Both the position numbers and the translations under genes were made by a program. This document shows, one piece after another, positions 16,031 through 24,647 of a stretch of 47,823 nt of DNA. Under the pieces are notes generated by a model. It saw nothing but the letters and a program-made list of their open reading frames with translations, had not been told where the DNA came from and did no database searches. This stretch comes from Nitrospirota bacterium (GTDB lineage Bacteria > Nitrospirota > Thermodesulfovibrionia > Thermodesulfovibrionales > Dissulfurispiraceae), in the NCBI GenBank assembly GCA_015233655.1, contig JADFXI010000005.1, forward strand, positions 1-47,823. Direction: 5' to 3'. The first letter of the stretch is position 1. Each line of letters opens with the position of its first letter.

Positions 16031-18346
16031 CTACATAGCTTCGTTAGCCGATTCTTCTCTTTTTACCTCTTCCATATGATCACACGTTTTTTCCTGGCAA
16101 ACCAGGAACACATCTCCGGCCCTATTCCTTTTTTCGGTTAAAAATGCCGCCCCGCATTTCGGACACTGTTTCGGCACCGGCTTTTGCCACAGCGCAAATT
16201 TGCAATCAGGGTAATTGCCGCAGCTCCAGAAAGATCTCCCCCGCTTTGATTTTCTTTCCACAATGTCGCCGCCGTCGAGCGGGCATTTTACACCGGTGGA
16301 GATAGGCTTGGTATTCTTGCAGTCAGGGTAGCGCGAACACGCCAGGAACTTGCCGAATCTGCCTCGTTTAAAGGCCATTGGCGCACCGCACTTTTCACAC
16401 TTTTCATCAGTCAGCACCGGCTCTGCTTTCTGTGAGGAGTTGTCACCCTCAAGAGGTTTTGTGTTCTTACACTTCGGGTATCCGGAGCAAGCCAGAAAGC
16501 GGCCGTGCCGGCCCCATTTTATGACCATCGGAGACCCGCACTTGTCGCAGACCTCTTCTGTGGGGATATCCTGGGGTTTAACTTTTGCCATGTCCTTTGA
16601 CGCCTGCAGCAGATCGTGATTGAATGGGGTGTAAAAATCTTTTACCACCTCGACCCACTTGAGATTGGCGCTTTCTATTTCATCCAGCTCGGTTTCCATC
16701 TTGGCCGTAAACCCGAAATCGATCAGTTCGGGAAACTTCTCCACAAGCAGGTCATTGACGACGACCCCAAGCTCTGTCGGGAAAAATCTTTTGTCTTCAT
16801 TCTTTTCCGCATACTTCCGGTCCTGGATGGTGGAAAGTATGGCGGCATAAGTGCTCGGCCTGCCGATGCCCTTTTCTTCAAGGGTCTTTACGAGAGTTGC
16901 CTCGGTATAACGCGGCGGAGGCTGCGTAAAATGCTGAATAGTCTTAATGTCCTCCTGCCGCAGAGGGTCCCCTTCTTTCAACTGGGGGAGTATTCCTCCC
17001 TCTTCTTCCTCAATGTCGTCTTTGCTTTCAGTATAAAGTGCCATGAAGCCCGGGAAACGTATAACAGTGCCGGAAGTCCGCAGTTCGGTCCCTTTTATTT
17101 CAACGCCATCTTTCTTAAGGCCTATTATAAATGTAGTTTGCTCAAGCTGAGCAGGACTCATCTGGCTGGCAATGAACCTGTTCCATATCAAACTGTAGAG
17201 ATTATATTGGTCCTTGCTCAGGAATGACTTTACCTTCTCGGGAGATTTATCGGGGTATGTCGGCCTTATGGCCTCATGAGCATCTTGAGCGCTTCCCTTG
17301 CTCTTATAGTGCGGAGGTTTTTCAGGGACATATTCTTTGCCGAAACTGCTGACTATAAGCTCTGCGGCCCATTCCTGGGCCTCGGGAGCTATTCTGAAAG
17401 AGTCGGTCCTCATATAAGTAATCAATCCGGAGGAGCCTTCTTTGCCCAGTTCCACGCCTTCATAGAGCTGCTGGGCCACCATCATGGTCTTTTTTACCGG
17501 AAACTTGAGCCTGCGCGACGCTTCCTGCTGGAGCGTACTCGTTATAAAAGGAGGTGAGGGGGCCCTTTTCCGGAGCTTCTTTTCGATAGTGGAAAGAAAT
17601 GCGTCTTTCGACTTAATGTCATCGGCAATGTTCTGTGCGGTCGACGCATCAGTTATAAGGAAGCGCTTTCCTTCCTCTTCATCGCGGTTTATGACAAGCC
17701 TGTCGTTGTATTTATAGAGACGGCCCCAAAAATCGGAGCCTTGACCGTTTTCAGGGTGGAGCAGCGCTTCAATTGTCCAGTACTCCTCCTTCTTGAAGGC
17801 CTCTATCTCCCGTTCCCTGTCAACTACAAGTTTAACGGCCACGGACTGAACTCTGCCCGCGCTTAATCCCCTCCTCACCTTTTTCCAGAGGAAAGGACTC
17901 AGCTTATATCCTACCAGCCTGTCGAGGACTCTCCTGGCCTGCTGTGCTTCGACCTTGCATATATCTACACTGCCGGGGTTCTTCATGGCCTCTTTGACGG
18001 CTTTCTCAGTTATTTCATGGAAGGTGACACGGAAAATCTTGCTTCCCCGGGATTTTATATCTTCAGCTATATGCCATGCTATCGCCTCTCCCTCGCGGTC
18101 CGGGTCGGTAGCCAGATAGACTACATCTGCTTTTTTTGCCTCGCTCTTGAGTTCCTTTAAAACTTTTTCCTTGCCGGGAATGGTTATGTAGGAAGGTGAG
18201 AAATCGTTTTCGACGTCGACTCCGAGTTCTTTCTTGGGCAGGTCTTTAACGTGCCCCACCGATGCTTTTAAGACAAAGTCTTTACCGAGTATTTTATTTA
18301 TTGTCTTGGCCTTGGCCGGTGATTCAACTATTACAAGGGATTTCAA
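16031..18346 (-). CDS. topA: DNA topoisomerase I
   Basis: This 771-residue type IA topoisomerase relaxes negative supercoils. The start is TTG with an ideal ribosome site (AAGGAGG, 8 bases upstream). TOPRIM domain: IVESPAKAKTI at the start and DPDREGEAI (81-89). Catalytic Tyr311 lies in GLITYMRTDS. The C-terminus has four Cys4 zinc ribbons, beginning CDKCGSPM, CEKCGAPM, CPLDGGDI (less canonical) and CPKCGAAF. It is the last gene of argG-dprA-smg-like-topA and converges on the cNMP-binding gene. Confidence 0.97.
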   Translation of the reverse strand: MKSLVIVESPAKAKTINKILGKDFVLKASVGHVKDLPKKELGVDVENDFSPSYITIPGKEKVLKELKSEAKKADVVYLATDPDREGEAIAWHIAEDIKSRGSKIFRVTFHEITEKAVKEAMKNPGSVDICKVEAQQARRVLDRLVGYKLSPFLWKKVRRGLSAGRVQSVAVKLVVDREREIEAFKKEEYWTIEALLHPENGQGSDFWGRLYKYNDRLVINRDEEEGKRFLITDASTAQNIADDIKSKDAFLSTIEKKLRKRAPSPPFITSTLQQEASRRLKFPVKKTMMVAQQLYEGVELGKEGSSGLITYMRTDSFRIAPEAQEWAAELIVSSFGKEYVPEKPPHYKSKGSAQDAHEAIRPTYPDKSPEKVKSFLSKDQYNLYSLIWNRFIASQMSPAQLEQTTFIIGLKKDGVEIKGTELRTSGTVIRFPGFMALYTESKDDIEEEEGGILPQLKEGDPLRQEDIKTIQHFTQPPPRYTEATLVKTLEEKGIGRPSTYAAILSTIQDRKYAEKNEDKRFFPTELGVVVNDLLVEKFPELIDFGFTAKMETELDEIESANLKWVEVVKDFYTPFNHDLLQASKDMAKVKPQDIPTEEVCDKCGSPMVIKWGRHGRFLACSGYPKCKNTKPLEGDNSSQKAEPVLTDEKCEKCGAPMAFKRGRFGKFLACSRYPDCKNTKPISTGVKCPLDGGDIVERKSKRGRSFWSCGNYPDCKFALWQKPVPKQCPKCGAAFLTEKRNRAGDVFLVCQEKTCDHMEEVKREESANEAM

Positions 18347-18359
18347 ATCGCTTACCTCC

Positions 18360-18644
18360 TTAATTCCAGGTTATCTGGCGTCCCTTGCCGAAAATAAAGG
18401 CGTAAACTTCTTCGGTCTCAAGGTCTGTATCTTTCATTAGAATATAGGCGAGCAGGGCCCTGATGATGTCAAGCTCGGTGTCGTCTATGAATTTGGCAAG
18501 CTCAAGGGCCAGCAGTTCATCCTTCACCGTCAGAAAATCTATATCAAAGGCGCTCACTTTTTTTATCATATCGTCTGCGTCATAGCCCTTGTCAATAAGC
18601 TCTCTTGCAAGGACTCTGAGCATATCAATCAATCTCCGTGCCAC
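18360..18644 (-). CDS. Smg/DUF494-like small protein (tentative)
   Basis: This is 94 residues if translation starts at GTG 18644, which has GGAGG 4 bases upstream; the frame also extends to a TTG at 18677 overlapping dprA. It is helical and acidic, with a motif near the start (LARELIDKGYDADDMIKKV) loosely like the N-terminal region of Smg. A C-terminal segment (LETEEVYAFIFG) is also loosely comparable. Position supports this: E. coli also has dprA(smf)-smg-topA. Smg has about 157 residues, so this would be a short or divergent member. Function unknown. Confidence 0.5.
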   Translation of the reverse strand: MARRLIDMLRVLARELIDKGYDADDMIKKVSAFDIDFLTVKDELLALELAKFIDDTELDIIRALLAYILMKDTDLETEEVYAFIFGKGRQITWN

Positions 18645-18673
18645 ACATCCTCCATAAAGAAAAAAATTAAAAG

Positions 18674-19807
18674 TCAAATTATATAAAAATTGTTGCCTTC
18701 TGTCTGTCCCACAATGCCTTTCATCTCGAGTCCCAGCAAAAGTCCGGAGATCCGGGCAGGCGGTATCCTGAGTTCTCTCAACAGATGATCGATATGTCTC
18801 GGGCCTTCGCCCAAAATGTTACATATTGCCTTTTCTTCATCATTAATTTCAAGTCGGTCATGTGCATGCCTGGCTGACGACACGGTTTTTACCGCGGCCA
18901 TATGGCCTTTTATCTGGGCGGACAACTCCTCAAGGACATCTGCAGCACTCTGAACAGGCTTAGCGCCCTGTTTGATCAGCCCATTGGTCCCATCTGATCT
19001 GTCCGAAGTGATATTACCAGGGACAGCGAATACCTCTTTGCCCTGTTCCAGAGCAAAACGCACCGTGATGAGTGAGCCGCTTCGTGCCGTTGCCTCTACC
19101 ACAAGCACGCCCAGAGAAAGGCCGCTTATGAGCCTGTTCCTTCTGGGGAAATTTTCTTTTAAGGGCCGTATCCCCAAGGGGAATTCACTGATAACACAGC
19201 CGGAAGAAGAAAGGGCAATCATTAACTCTTTATTTTCCGGCGGATAGCAGATATCGGCACCGCAACCTAACACAGCTATACTCCTGCCGCCTGCTTTCAA
19301 TGCGCCGGAGTGAGAGACGGTGTCGATACCGCGGGCCAGGCCGCTTACTATTGTAAGCCCCGATGAAGCCAATTCATGGGCCATCTCACCGGCGATCTTT
19401 CTTCCATAATCGCTCATAAGCCTGGATCCCACCATGGCAAGCGCGAAACGGTCTTCCTCAAGGAGAGTGCCTCTGACATAAAGGATGACCGGGGCGTTGT
19501 CGAGCTGTCTTAAGGACTCAGGATAATCCTTGTCAAATAGCGTCATGATGCGAATGCCGCTCTTTTCAGCTCTTTCCAGTTCCGCTTCAACCTTGCTCCA
19601 GCCGTTGAACTCCTTTATCTTTTTTGCCTTTGAAGGGCTTATTGCGGCAGCTGAAGTTAATTCTGAAAGTCCGGCCTCAAATATGGCTTCACCGGAATTA
19701 AATTCGGAAATCAGTCTCGATATCGTAATGGGCCCTATGTCGTTGATAAAGGAAAGAGCGAGCAAATATTTCAGTTCAGTAATATTTTGTGAAGGCATGA
19801 CATGCAT
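18674..19807 (-). CDS. dprA: DNA-processing protein DprA (Smf)
   Basis: This is 377 residues. It protects incoming single-stranded DNA and loads RecA during transformation. The N-terminal helical domain (about 1-75, helix-hairpin-helix-like) leads to a Rossmann fold with GSRLMSDYGRKIA, SGLARGIDTVSH and VLGCGADICYPPEN. A C-terminal winged-helix/DML1-like domain follows (about 310-377). It starts 9 bp after argG and ends against the smg-like gene. ATG 19807 has only a weak ribosome site; ATG 19798 is the alternative. Confidence 0.95.
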   Translation of the reverse strand: MHVMPSQNITELKYLLALSFINDIGPITISRLISEFNSGEAIFEAGLSELTSAAAISPSKAKKIKEFNGWSKVEAELERAEKSGIRIMTLFDKDYPESLRQLDNAPVILYVRGTLLEEDRFALAMVGSRLMSDYGRKIAGEMAHELASSGLTIVSGLARGIDTVSHSGALKAGGRSIAVLGCGADICYPPENKELMIALSSSGCVISEFPLGIRPLKENFPRRNRLISGLSLGVLVVEATARSGSLITVRFALEQGKEVFAVPGNITSDRSDGTNGLIKQGAKPVQSAADVLEELSAQIKGHMAAVKTVSSARHAHDRLEINDEEKAICNILGEGPRHIDHLLRELRIPPARISGLLLGLEMKGIVGQTEGNNFYII

Positions 19808-19816
19808 CCCGGTAAG

Positions 19817-20995
19817 CTATTTCACTTTTAGTCTCAGCGCATTCAGTTTGATAAACCCTTCAGCGTCTTTCTGGTTATATACCTTTTCTGCCTCGAAAGT
19901 CGCGAGTTCGGGATTGTAAAGCGAATGGGGTGATCTTCTGCCGGCAATTATGCAGTTGCCTTTGTATAATTTAAGCCTCACCGTTCCGGTGACATTTTTT
20001 TGTGTCCCGTCCATAAACGCCTGAAGCGCTTCTCTTTCAGGCGCAAACCAGTATCCATAATAGACCATCTCAGCATACTTCTGGATCAGGGAGTCTTTCA
20101 AATGGAACACTTCTCTGTCAAGCGTAATTGATTCAAGCGCTCTATGAGCAGCGTGAAGCACCGTGCCGGCAGGGGTTTCATAAACCCCCCTCGATTTAAT
20201 GCCGACATACCGGTTTTCCACGATGTCTATCCTTCCGACCCCATTAGCCCCGGCAAGGGCATTGAGTTTTTCAAACAGTGCAACAGGACCGAGTGCCTTA
20301 CCATCGATGCCTACCGGATTTCCTTCCTTATAATCAATCTCGATATAGAGCGGTGTGTCAGGCGCCTTTTCTGGCGACGTCATCATAGTAAACATATCTG
20401 CGGTGGGCTCGGCCCAGGGGTCTTCGAGTATGCCGCCTTCATAGCTGATATGAAAAATATTCCTGTCAGTGCTGTAAGGCTTCTCCTTCGTGGCAGTCAC
20501 GGGTATGCCGTGTTTTTGAGCGTAGTCTATAAGCGATTGGCGAGAATTAAAGGACCACTCACGCCAAGGAGCAATTACAGATATATCAGGTTTAAGAGCG
20601 TAATATGAAAGTTCAAAGCGGACCTGATCGTTGCCTTTGCCTGTGGCCCCGTGAGATACGGCGTCCGCATTCTCCTTCACCGCTACATCAATTTGCTTTT
20701 TGGCTATAAGCGGCCTCGCTATGGATGTGCCGAGCAAATAAGTGCCTTCATATATGGCATTCGCGCGCAGCATGGGGAAAATATAATCGCGCACAAATTC
20801 TTCTCTCAAATCTTCAACATATGCCTTGGAAGCTCCAGTCTTAATCGCTTTTTCGCGGACGCCGTCAAGATCGTCTCCCTGGCCCAGGTCCGCGCAAAAG
20901 GCAATAACTTCAGCGTTATATGTTTCGATTAGCCACTTTATAACAATGGAAGTATCAAGTCCGCCCGAATAAGCAAGTACAACTTTCTTAGCCAT
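19817..20995 (-). CDS. argG: Argininosuccinate synthase
   Basis: This is 392 residues from the ATG at 20995, chosen because GGAG sits 6-7 bases upstream; the ATG at 21007 has no ribosome site. It condenses citrulline and aspartate using ATP. Evidence: N-terminal pyrophosphatase P-loop [32 protein letters not shown], and length typical of the family. It heads the argG-dprA-smg-topA unit. The 216 bases upstream hold a long hairpin and a promoter-like repeat and may control it. No other arginine genes are in the window. Confidence 0.97.
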   Translation of the reverse strand: MAKKVVLAYSGGLDTSIVIKWLIETYNAEVIAFCADLGQGDDLDGVREKAIKTGASKAYVEDLREEFVRDYIFPMLRANAIYEGTYLLGTSIARPLIAKKQIDVAVKENADAVSHGATGKGNDQVRFELSYYALKPDISVIAPWREWSFNSRQSLIDYAQKHGIPVTATKEKPYSTDRNIFHISYEGGILEDPWAEPTADMFTMMTSPEKAPDTPLYIEIDYKEGNPVGIDGKALGPVALFEKLNALAGANGVGRIDIVENRYVGIKSRGVYETPAGTVLHAAHRALESITLDREVFHLKDSLIQKYAEMVYYGYWFAPEREALQAFMDGTQKNVTGTVRLKLYKGNCIIAGRRSPHSLYNPELATFEAEKVYNQKDAEGFIKLNALRLKVK

Positions 20996-21050
20996 TTCAT
21001 TCTCCATTTAAAAAGTTAAAGGTCACAGGACACAAATTATCAAGGCTGTT

Positions 21051-21065
21051 TATACACCATATCAT
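21051..21065 (-). repeat. 15-bp repeat shared by argG and GYD-gene upstream regions, copy 1
   Basis: TATACACCATATCAT (plus strand) matches 21534-21548 in 14 of 15 positions. On the minus strand it ends in a -10-like TATAAA about 55 bases before argG. No good -35 box accompanies this copy. Confidence 0.45.
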
Positions 21066-21080
21066 AAAAAAGATTTTTTT

Positions 21081-21161
21081 GTGAAGTGGTGCCGCGGGTG
21101 GGGCGGGACATAAACGCACGGAGGTTTTCGTCCTGCTCCGCGCATTCATGCCCCGCTTCAC
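21081..21161 (-). ncRNA. Structured RNA element or palindromic repeat upstream of argG
   Basis: A 20-bp stem is formed by 21104-21123 and 21136-21155 with a 12-base loop (21124-21135). Flanking GTGAAG (21081-21086) and CTTCAC (21156-21161) can also pair, leaving 17 unpaired bases on one side. Read as minus-strand RNA, all four non-Watson-Crick positions are G-U wobbles. Read as plus-strand RNA, the same four are A-C mismatches. That polarity favours a functional minus-strand transcript, either a leader of argG or a 3' element of the GYD gene. No known riboswitch class is recognised. A REP/MITE-like element is the alternative. Confidence 0.5.
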
Positions 21162-21211
21162 AAGGTCTTCTCTCGCAATTCAGGAGACAAAAAATGTAAT
21201 GACGACAACCT

Positions 21212-21496
21212 CTACTTCAACTGCTTTATGAAGTCCTCAGCTGCTATGGCCGGCAGCGTCAGCAATTGGACCGAGCCTCTTGCGCCGAGTTCGACAGACA
21301 TCTTCATCATAGTATTGTTGTCAGGGGCATCAACAATATTTACAAAGTCATACTGGCCGAGCACCGCGAACTGGTCTCTCACTTTCACTCCCATCTTCTC
21401 CAATTCCTTGTTAACCTCAAGCATCCTCTCAGGCTTCTGTTTAATTGTCTTTCTTCCCTCGTCGGTCAACTTGCTCAAAATGATGTAGATCGGCAT
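21212..21496 (-). CDS. GYD-domain protein
   Basis: This is 94 residues from ATG 21496, which has AAAGGAGGAGC upstream. The frame extends 12 codons further but without a ribosome site. It starts MPIYIILSKLTDEGRKTIK and contains GQYDFVNIVDAPD, as in the GYD family (PF08734) of small ferredoxin-fold proteins of about 95 residues. The biochemical role of the family is not established. It is transcribed from its own strong promoter. It may share a regulator with argG, as a 15-bp motif is repeated upstream of both. Confidence 0.85.
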   Translation of the reverse strand: MPIYIILSKLTDEGRKTIKQKPERMLEVNKELEKMGVKVRDQFAVLGQYDFVNIVDAPDNNTMMKMSVELGARGSVQLLTLPAIAAEDFIKQLK

Positions 21497-21531
21497 GGCT
21501 GCTCCTCCTTTATTATGGTGATACTGATTCA

Positions 21532-21560
21532 CTTATACACCAAATCATAGTGATTGTCAA
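21532..21560 (-). promoter_or_regulatory. Strong sigma-70 promoter of the GYD gene
   Basis: A perfect TTGACA (21555-21560), 17-bp spacer and TATAAG (21532-21537) on the minus strand. The spacer contains most of the 15-bp repeat. Confidence 0.8.
21534..21548 (-). repeat. 15-bp repeat, copy 2
   Basis: TATACACCAAATCAT (plus strand) differs from 21051-21065 at one base. It overlaps the spacer and -10 box of the GYD promoter. Confidence 0.45.
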
Positions 21561-21706
21561 ATCAAGAAAAGCGGTGTAAAAACTGGAATAAATGTCATCC
21601 GTGGCATTTTGGTTTTTTTCACAAAAAATAGATACCGGAGAAAAGACGTAAAAAATGTGGCTTTGATATAATATCATTAAATATCAGCAGCAAGTTGGAG
21701 GACATT

Positions 21707-21919
21707 ATGAGTGAGATAATTTTTGTAGTCGAGAAAGATTTGGAAGGCGGGTTTAATGCCCGCGCACTTGGATACTCGATATTTACTCAGGGGGAAGGGA
21801 TGGCTGAATTGAAAAACAATATAAAGGATGCCCTGAAATGTCATTTTGAGATGGAGAAAGACGTTCCAAAAATAATTAGGCTTCACATGGTCACAGAGGA
21901 AGTTTTCTCTTATGCCTAA
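21707..21919 (+). CDS. hicB: HicB-like antitoxin
   Basis: This is 70 residues from ATG 21707 (GGAGG 5-6 bases upstream). It has a HicB-type partial RNase H fold: a beta hairpin FVVEKDLEGGFNARALGYSI, then a helix with AELKNNIKDALKCHF. It is short, with no C-terminal DNA-binding domain. It overlaps the toxin gene by 8 bp, antitoxin first, as is usual for this arrangement. A TATAAT lies at 21667-21672. It should neutralise HicA. Confidence 0.85.
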   Translation: MSEIIFVVEKDLEGGFNARALGYSIFTQGEGMAELKNNIKDALKCHFEMEKDVPKIIRLHMVTEEVFSYA

Positions 21920-22163
21920 AATCCCGAGAGATTTGTCAGGCAGTAACCTCTCAAAATTACTTCTTTTATATGGATTTGGAATAACGAGACAGACAGGCAG
22001 CCATATACGCCTGATGAGCAAACATACTGGTGTGGAATGTCATATTACCATCCCTAACCACTCTCCTTTGAAAATAGGCACTCTCAGTAATATTCTTAAT
22101 GATATAGCCGACTACCTTAAGTGCGATAAAGAATCTCTGATGCAGGAATTGTTCAAGAAATAA
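21912..22163 (+). CDS. hicA: HicA-like mRNA interferase toxin
   Basis: This is 83 residues of the YcfA/HicA family (double-stranded-RNA-binding-like fold, translation-independent mRNA cleavage). The catalytic His lies in the typical GSHIRL segment (about residues 29-36), and the family's HITIPNHSPLKIGTL strand/loop follows. The gene looks intact, so the pair is probably active. Confidence 0.9.
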   Translation: MPKIPRDLSGSNLSKLLLLYGFGITRQTGSHIRLMSKHTGVECHITIPNHSPLKIGTLSNILNDIADYLKCDKESLMQELFKK

Positions 22164-22224
22164 TATGCAACAATAAGTATTGCCCTGCATTTCTTGCCTG
22201 TAGCCTAATGACTGTTTCCTGTAT

Positions 22225-22230
22225 TATAAT
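22225..22230 (+). promoter_or_regulatory. -10 box of panC, five bases before ATG
   Basis: A perfect TATAAT is followed by TCGCT and then the panC ATG. The transcription start would fall at or next to the start codon. No ribosome site is present between them. Confidence 0.55.
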
Positions 22231-22235
22231 TCGCT

Positions 22236-23087
22236 ATGGAAACGATACGGATGCCGCGTGTTATGCAGGAGACCTCAAAGAGATATCTTCACACCGGGAA
22301 AACAATCGGTTTTGTTCCGACTATGGGCGCTTTGCACGAAGGCCATCTGAGCCTTATAAGAAGGGCCAAAAGTGAAAATGACATTGTAGTTGCGAGTATT
22401 TTCGTCAACCCTCTACAGTTCGGTGCGGGAGAGGATTTGGATATATACCCGCGGGACCTCGAGAAGGACTTGGACAAACTTCGGGAGTTGGACACAAATA
22501 TTCTGTTTGTACCCGGAGATAAGATTATCTATCCTGAAGGGTTCGCCACGCGCATTGCCGTTGAACGTCTTTCGGACCGTCTTTGCGGCCGCTTCAGGCC
22601 GGACCATTTCTCGGGTGTTGCCACTGTGGTATGCAAGCTCTTCAATATTGTTAAACCTGCGAGGGCTTATTTCGGACAGAAAGACTTTCAGCAGACTGTT
22701 GTAATCAGCAGGATGGTGGAAGACTTGAATATGGATGTTGAGGTCGTAATCTGCCCCACGGTTAGGGAAAGTGACGGCCTGGCCATGAGTTCCAGAAATG
22801 TATACCTTGGAGCTAAAGAGCGTTTGGCTGCAACCGTTTTGTATAAAGCCTTGTCGTCCTGTTCGCAGATGATGGCGGGTCCTTCCACGCCGAATGAGGT
22901 AAAGAAAAAGCTTCTGGAGATGCTGAGTGCGGAACCCCTCGTCTCAGAAATACAATACGCCGGTATTTATGACCCCGCGACACTGCTTGAAATCGATGAG
23001 TTCAAACAACGGAACCTCATAGCTGCAGCGATCAAGGTCGGCGGTGTGCGTCTGATTGATAATGTCATGGCTGAGTATCACAAATAG
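22236..23087 (+). CDS. panC: Pantothenate synthetase
   Basis: This is 283 residues. It joins pantoate and beta-alanine using ATP to make pantothenate (CoA pathway). Evidence: VPTMGALHEGHLSLIRRA with the HxGH nucleotide motif, FVNPLQFG, FGQKDFQQ, and RESDGLAMSSRN. No ribosome site precedes ATG, and the -10 box lies five bases upstream, so the mRNA is probably leaderless. panB and panD are not nearby. It sits as a lone housekeeping gene inside an otherwise accessory stretch. Confidence 0.97.
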   Translation: METIRMPRVMQETSKRYLHTGKTIGFVPTMGALHEGHLSLIRRAKSENDIVVASIFVNPLQFGAGEDLDIYPRDLEKDLDKLRELDTNILFVPGDKIIYPEGFATRIAVERLSDRLCGRFRPDHFSGVATVVCKLFNIVKPARAYFGQKDFQQTVVISRMVEDLNMDVEVVICPTVRESDGLAMSSRNVYLGAKERLAATVLYKALSSCSQMMAGPSTPNEVKKKLLEMLSAEPLVSEIQYAGIYDPATLLEIDEFKQRNLIAAAIKVGGVRLIDNVMAEYHK

Positions 23088-23143
23088 GTTTGCCCGAATA
23101 CACTATCTATATGAGTAGAGCAGTGGAGCTTTCTCGATGTGCC

Positions 23144-24178
23144 TTAAAAAATAACGGCCCTTATTCTATTTTGTAGTTTTATTCGGAAATCTTCGAGATC
23201 ATCTGGTGACCACTCAATACGGTTTCTATGAGCAAGATCGAAGTGAACACCTTCTTTTTTAATTTGGATCTCATTGTTATTTTTGTCACGCAAGGTTTTA
23301 ATCTCATTGCCATCATTATCTTTCAGTATTTCCTCTTTAGTCCAATCCTCTCTGCACGTGTAAATAACATCCAGTCCAAGCCCGTAGGCAAATCCCGCCT
23401 CAAAGTATACGCCACCTCTATATCCTGTCAAATCGCATATCATGAATCTGCTTCTACGTATTTGAGCGATTATTTCGTCGTTAATATCATTCACATGCTC
23501 AACATTGTCTATTTTTACAGCTTCAAAGCGTGGAGATGTTCCCCCTTCCTCTATGAATTCTATTGCAGGTCGAATTGCTTTATCATATGCCTCACTCATT
23601 TCAGTTGTAAACCACATAGCAACAAAACATTGCCTGGAATCTTTGCCGGGCTTTTTAATTTCGCTTAATTTTTGGTAGCCCTTGGCCGAAATAGACAAGT
23701 GGTTATGCGGATTGGCTTGGTCCGGAACTTTGATGAGCCCCTCCTGACTTAAGAGAGATAAAATTGAGTGCAATTCACCCCCACCGAAGCAATGATAATA
23801 TGGATAATCAAGGCCATAACTTATATTAATTTGTTGCCCTACGTAACCAGAAGCCTTTTCAATAATCAATAGGGCATTATCCATCTTTTCTAACGGATTA
23901 AGAGGCGAGTACTGCTTTATGATTTTGTCCAAGTCCTCCAACGTTAAGCGCTTGGACGGCTTCTTTCTATTGCTTTTTTCATACTCATTTCTAATCCAGA
24001 TGCTAATGATTTGCTTGTCCTTCTCTCTGAAACGCTCACTGAGCATATCATCAGCCGTATCCATATGGAGGTTTACTATTCCACATCTTGGGCAATTATA
24101 ATAATCGGGAATGCCTCGATATCCAGTTTTTACATCCTTGATATCAGGATTATCACAAAAATAACACTTATGTCCCAT
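23144..24178 (-). CDS. Zinc-finger protein with nucleoside-2-deoxyribosyltransferase-like domain
   Basis: This is 344 residues. An N-terminal Cys4 knuckle (C5, C8, C29, C32; CYFC...CPRC) is followed by a helical middle region (about 45-175). The C-terminal domain (about 183-340) begins CFVAMWF and includes EAYDKAIRPAIE, IRRSRFMICDL and GGVYFEAGFAYGLG. The last segment resembles the catalytic Glu motif of nucleoside 2-deoxyribosyltransferases and TIR-like NAD-processing folds (candidate Glu260). Proteins of this type are frequent in phage-defence contexts. The gene is visibly AT-richer than its neighbours and lies between two toxin-antitoxin-like pairs, suggesting transfer. No companion sensor is adjacent. 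Confidence 0.65.
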   Translation of the reverse strand: MGHKCYFCDNPDIKDVKTGYRGIPDYYNCPRCGIVNLHMDTADDMLSERFREKDKQIISIWIRNEYEKSNRKKPSKRLTLEDLDKIIKQYSPLNPLEKMDNALLIIEKASGYVGQQINISYGLDYPYYHCFGGGELHSILSLLSQEGLIKVPDQANPHNHLSISAKGYQKLSEIKKPGKDSRQCFVAMWFTTEMSEAYDKAIRPAIEFIEEGGTSPRFEAVKIDNVEHVNDINDEIIAQIRRSRFMICDLTGYRGGVYFEAGFAYGLGLDVIYTCREDWTKEEILKDNDGNEIKTLRDKNNNEIQIKKEGVHFDLAHRNRIEWSPDDLEDFRIKLQNRIRAVIF

Positions 24179-24278
24179 AATTTGCCTCTTTCTTCTATTT
24201 AATCATCTTCAGCGCATCGTGAAACGACCTCATCTCCGGTGGGAGGGGATATTCATTCCGACTCTACCTCAAGTCCAA

Positions 24279-24647
24279 TTACAATTGGCGTATTCTGACC
24301 TTTGCATCTTCAACTACTAGCAATGATCGTTCGGAAATATCTCTCTCAAAATGCAACAGTTTTTCCAACACTGTAATGACATTGGAAACTTTTAGGTTTC
24401 TGAGTCGCATGTAAATTATGCCATAACACGGATTCCCTTCGTTTATGGCGAGAGTGCCGAAATCCGAATCATGGGTGAGAATAAACCTTTTATGTTCGTA
24501 TGCCTTCTTCAAAAGATATTCGTCGTCCTTACCTTGCCACTTCTCCTCTTTAGCATCGGTAATGTCTATTCCTTTTTGCCTGAGAAAAGACACGACACGA
24601 GGTGATACATTTTCGTCAGCAAGAATCTTAAGAGCCGCAAACTTCAT
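24279..24647 (-). CDS. DUF5615 PIN-like toxin-type protein
   Basis: This is 122 residues of the DUF5615 (PIN-like) family: ILADENVSPRVVSFLR near the start, and LTHDSDFGTLA in the middle with the acidic pair expected for a PIN-fold nuclease. It overlaps the upstream DUF433 gene by 4 bp (ATGA). DUF433-DUF5615 pairs are common and are considered VapBC-like toxin-antitoxin modules. Nuclease activity is inferred, not shown. Confidence 0.8.
   Translation of the reverse strand: MKFAALKILADENVSPRVVSFLRQKGIDITDAKEEKWQGKDDEYLLKKAYEHKRFILTHDSDFGTLAINEGNPCYGIIYMRLRNLKVSNVITVLEKLLHFERDISERSLLVVEDAKVRIRQL

Noticed and set aside
24181-24249. Short minus-strand frame ending PPEMRSFHDALKMIK before the NDT-like gene
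   Set aside because: It looks like the tail of a lost gene, but only 22 codons remain open and nothing upstream supports it.
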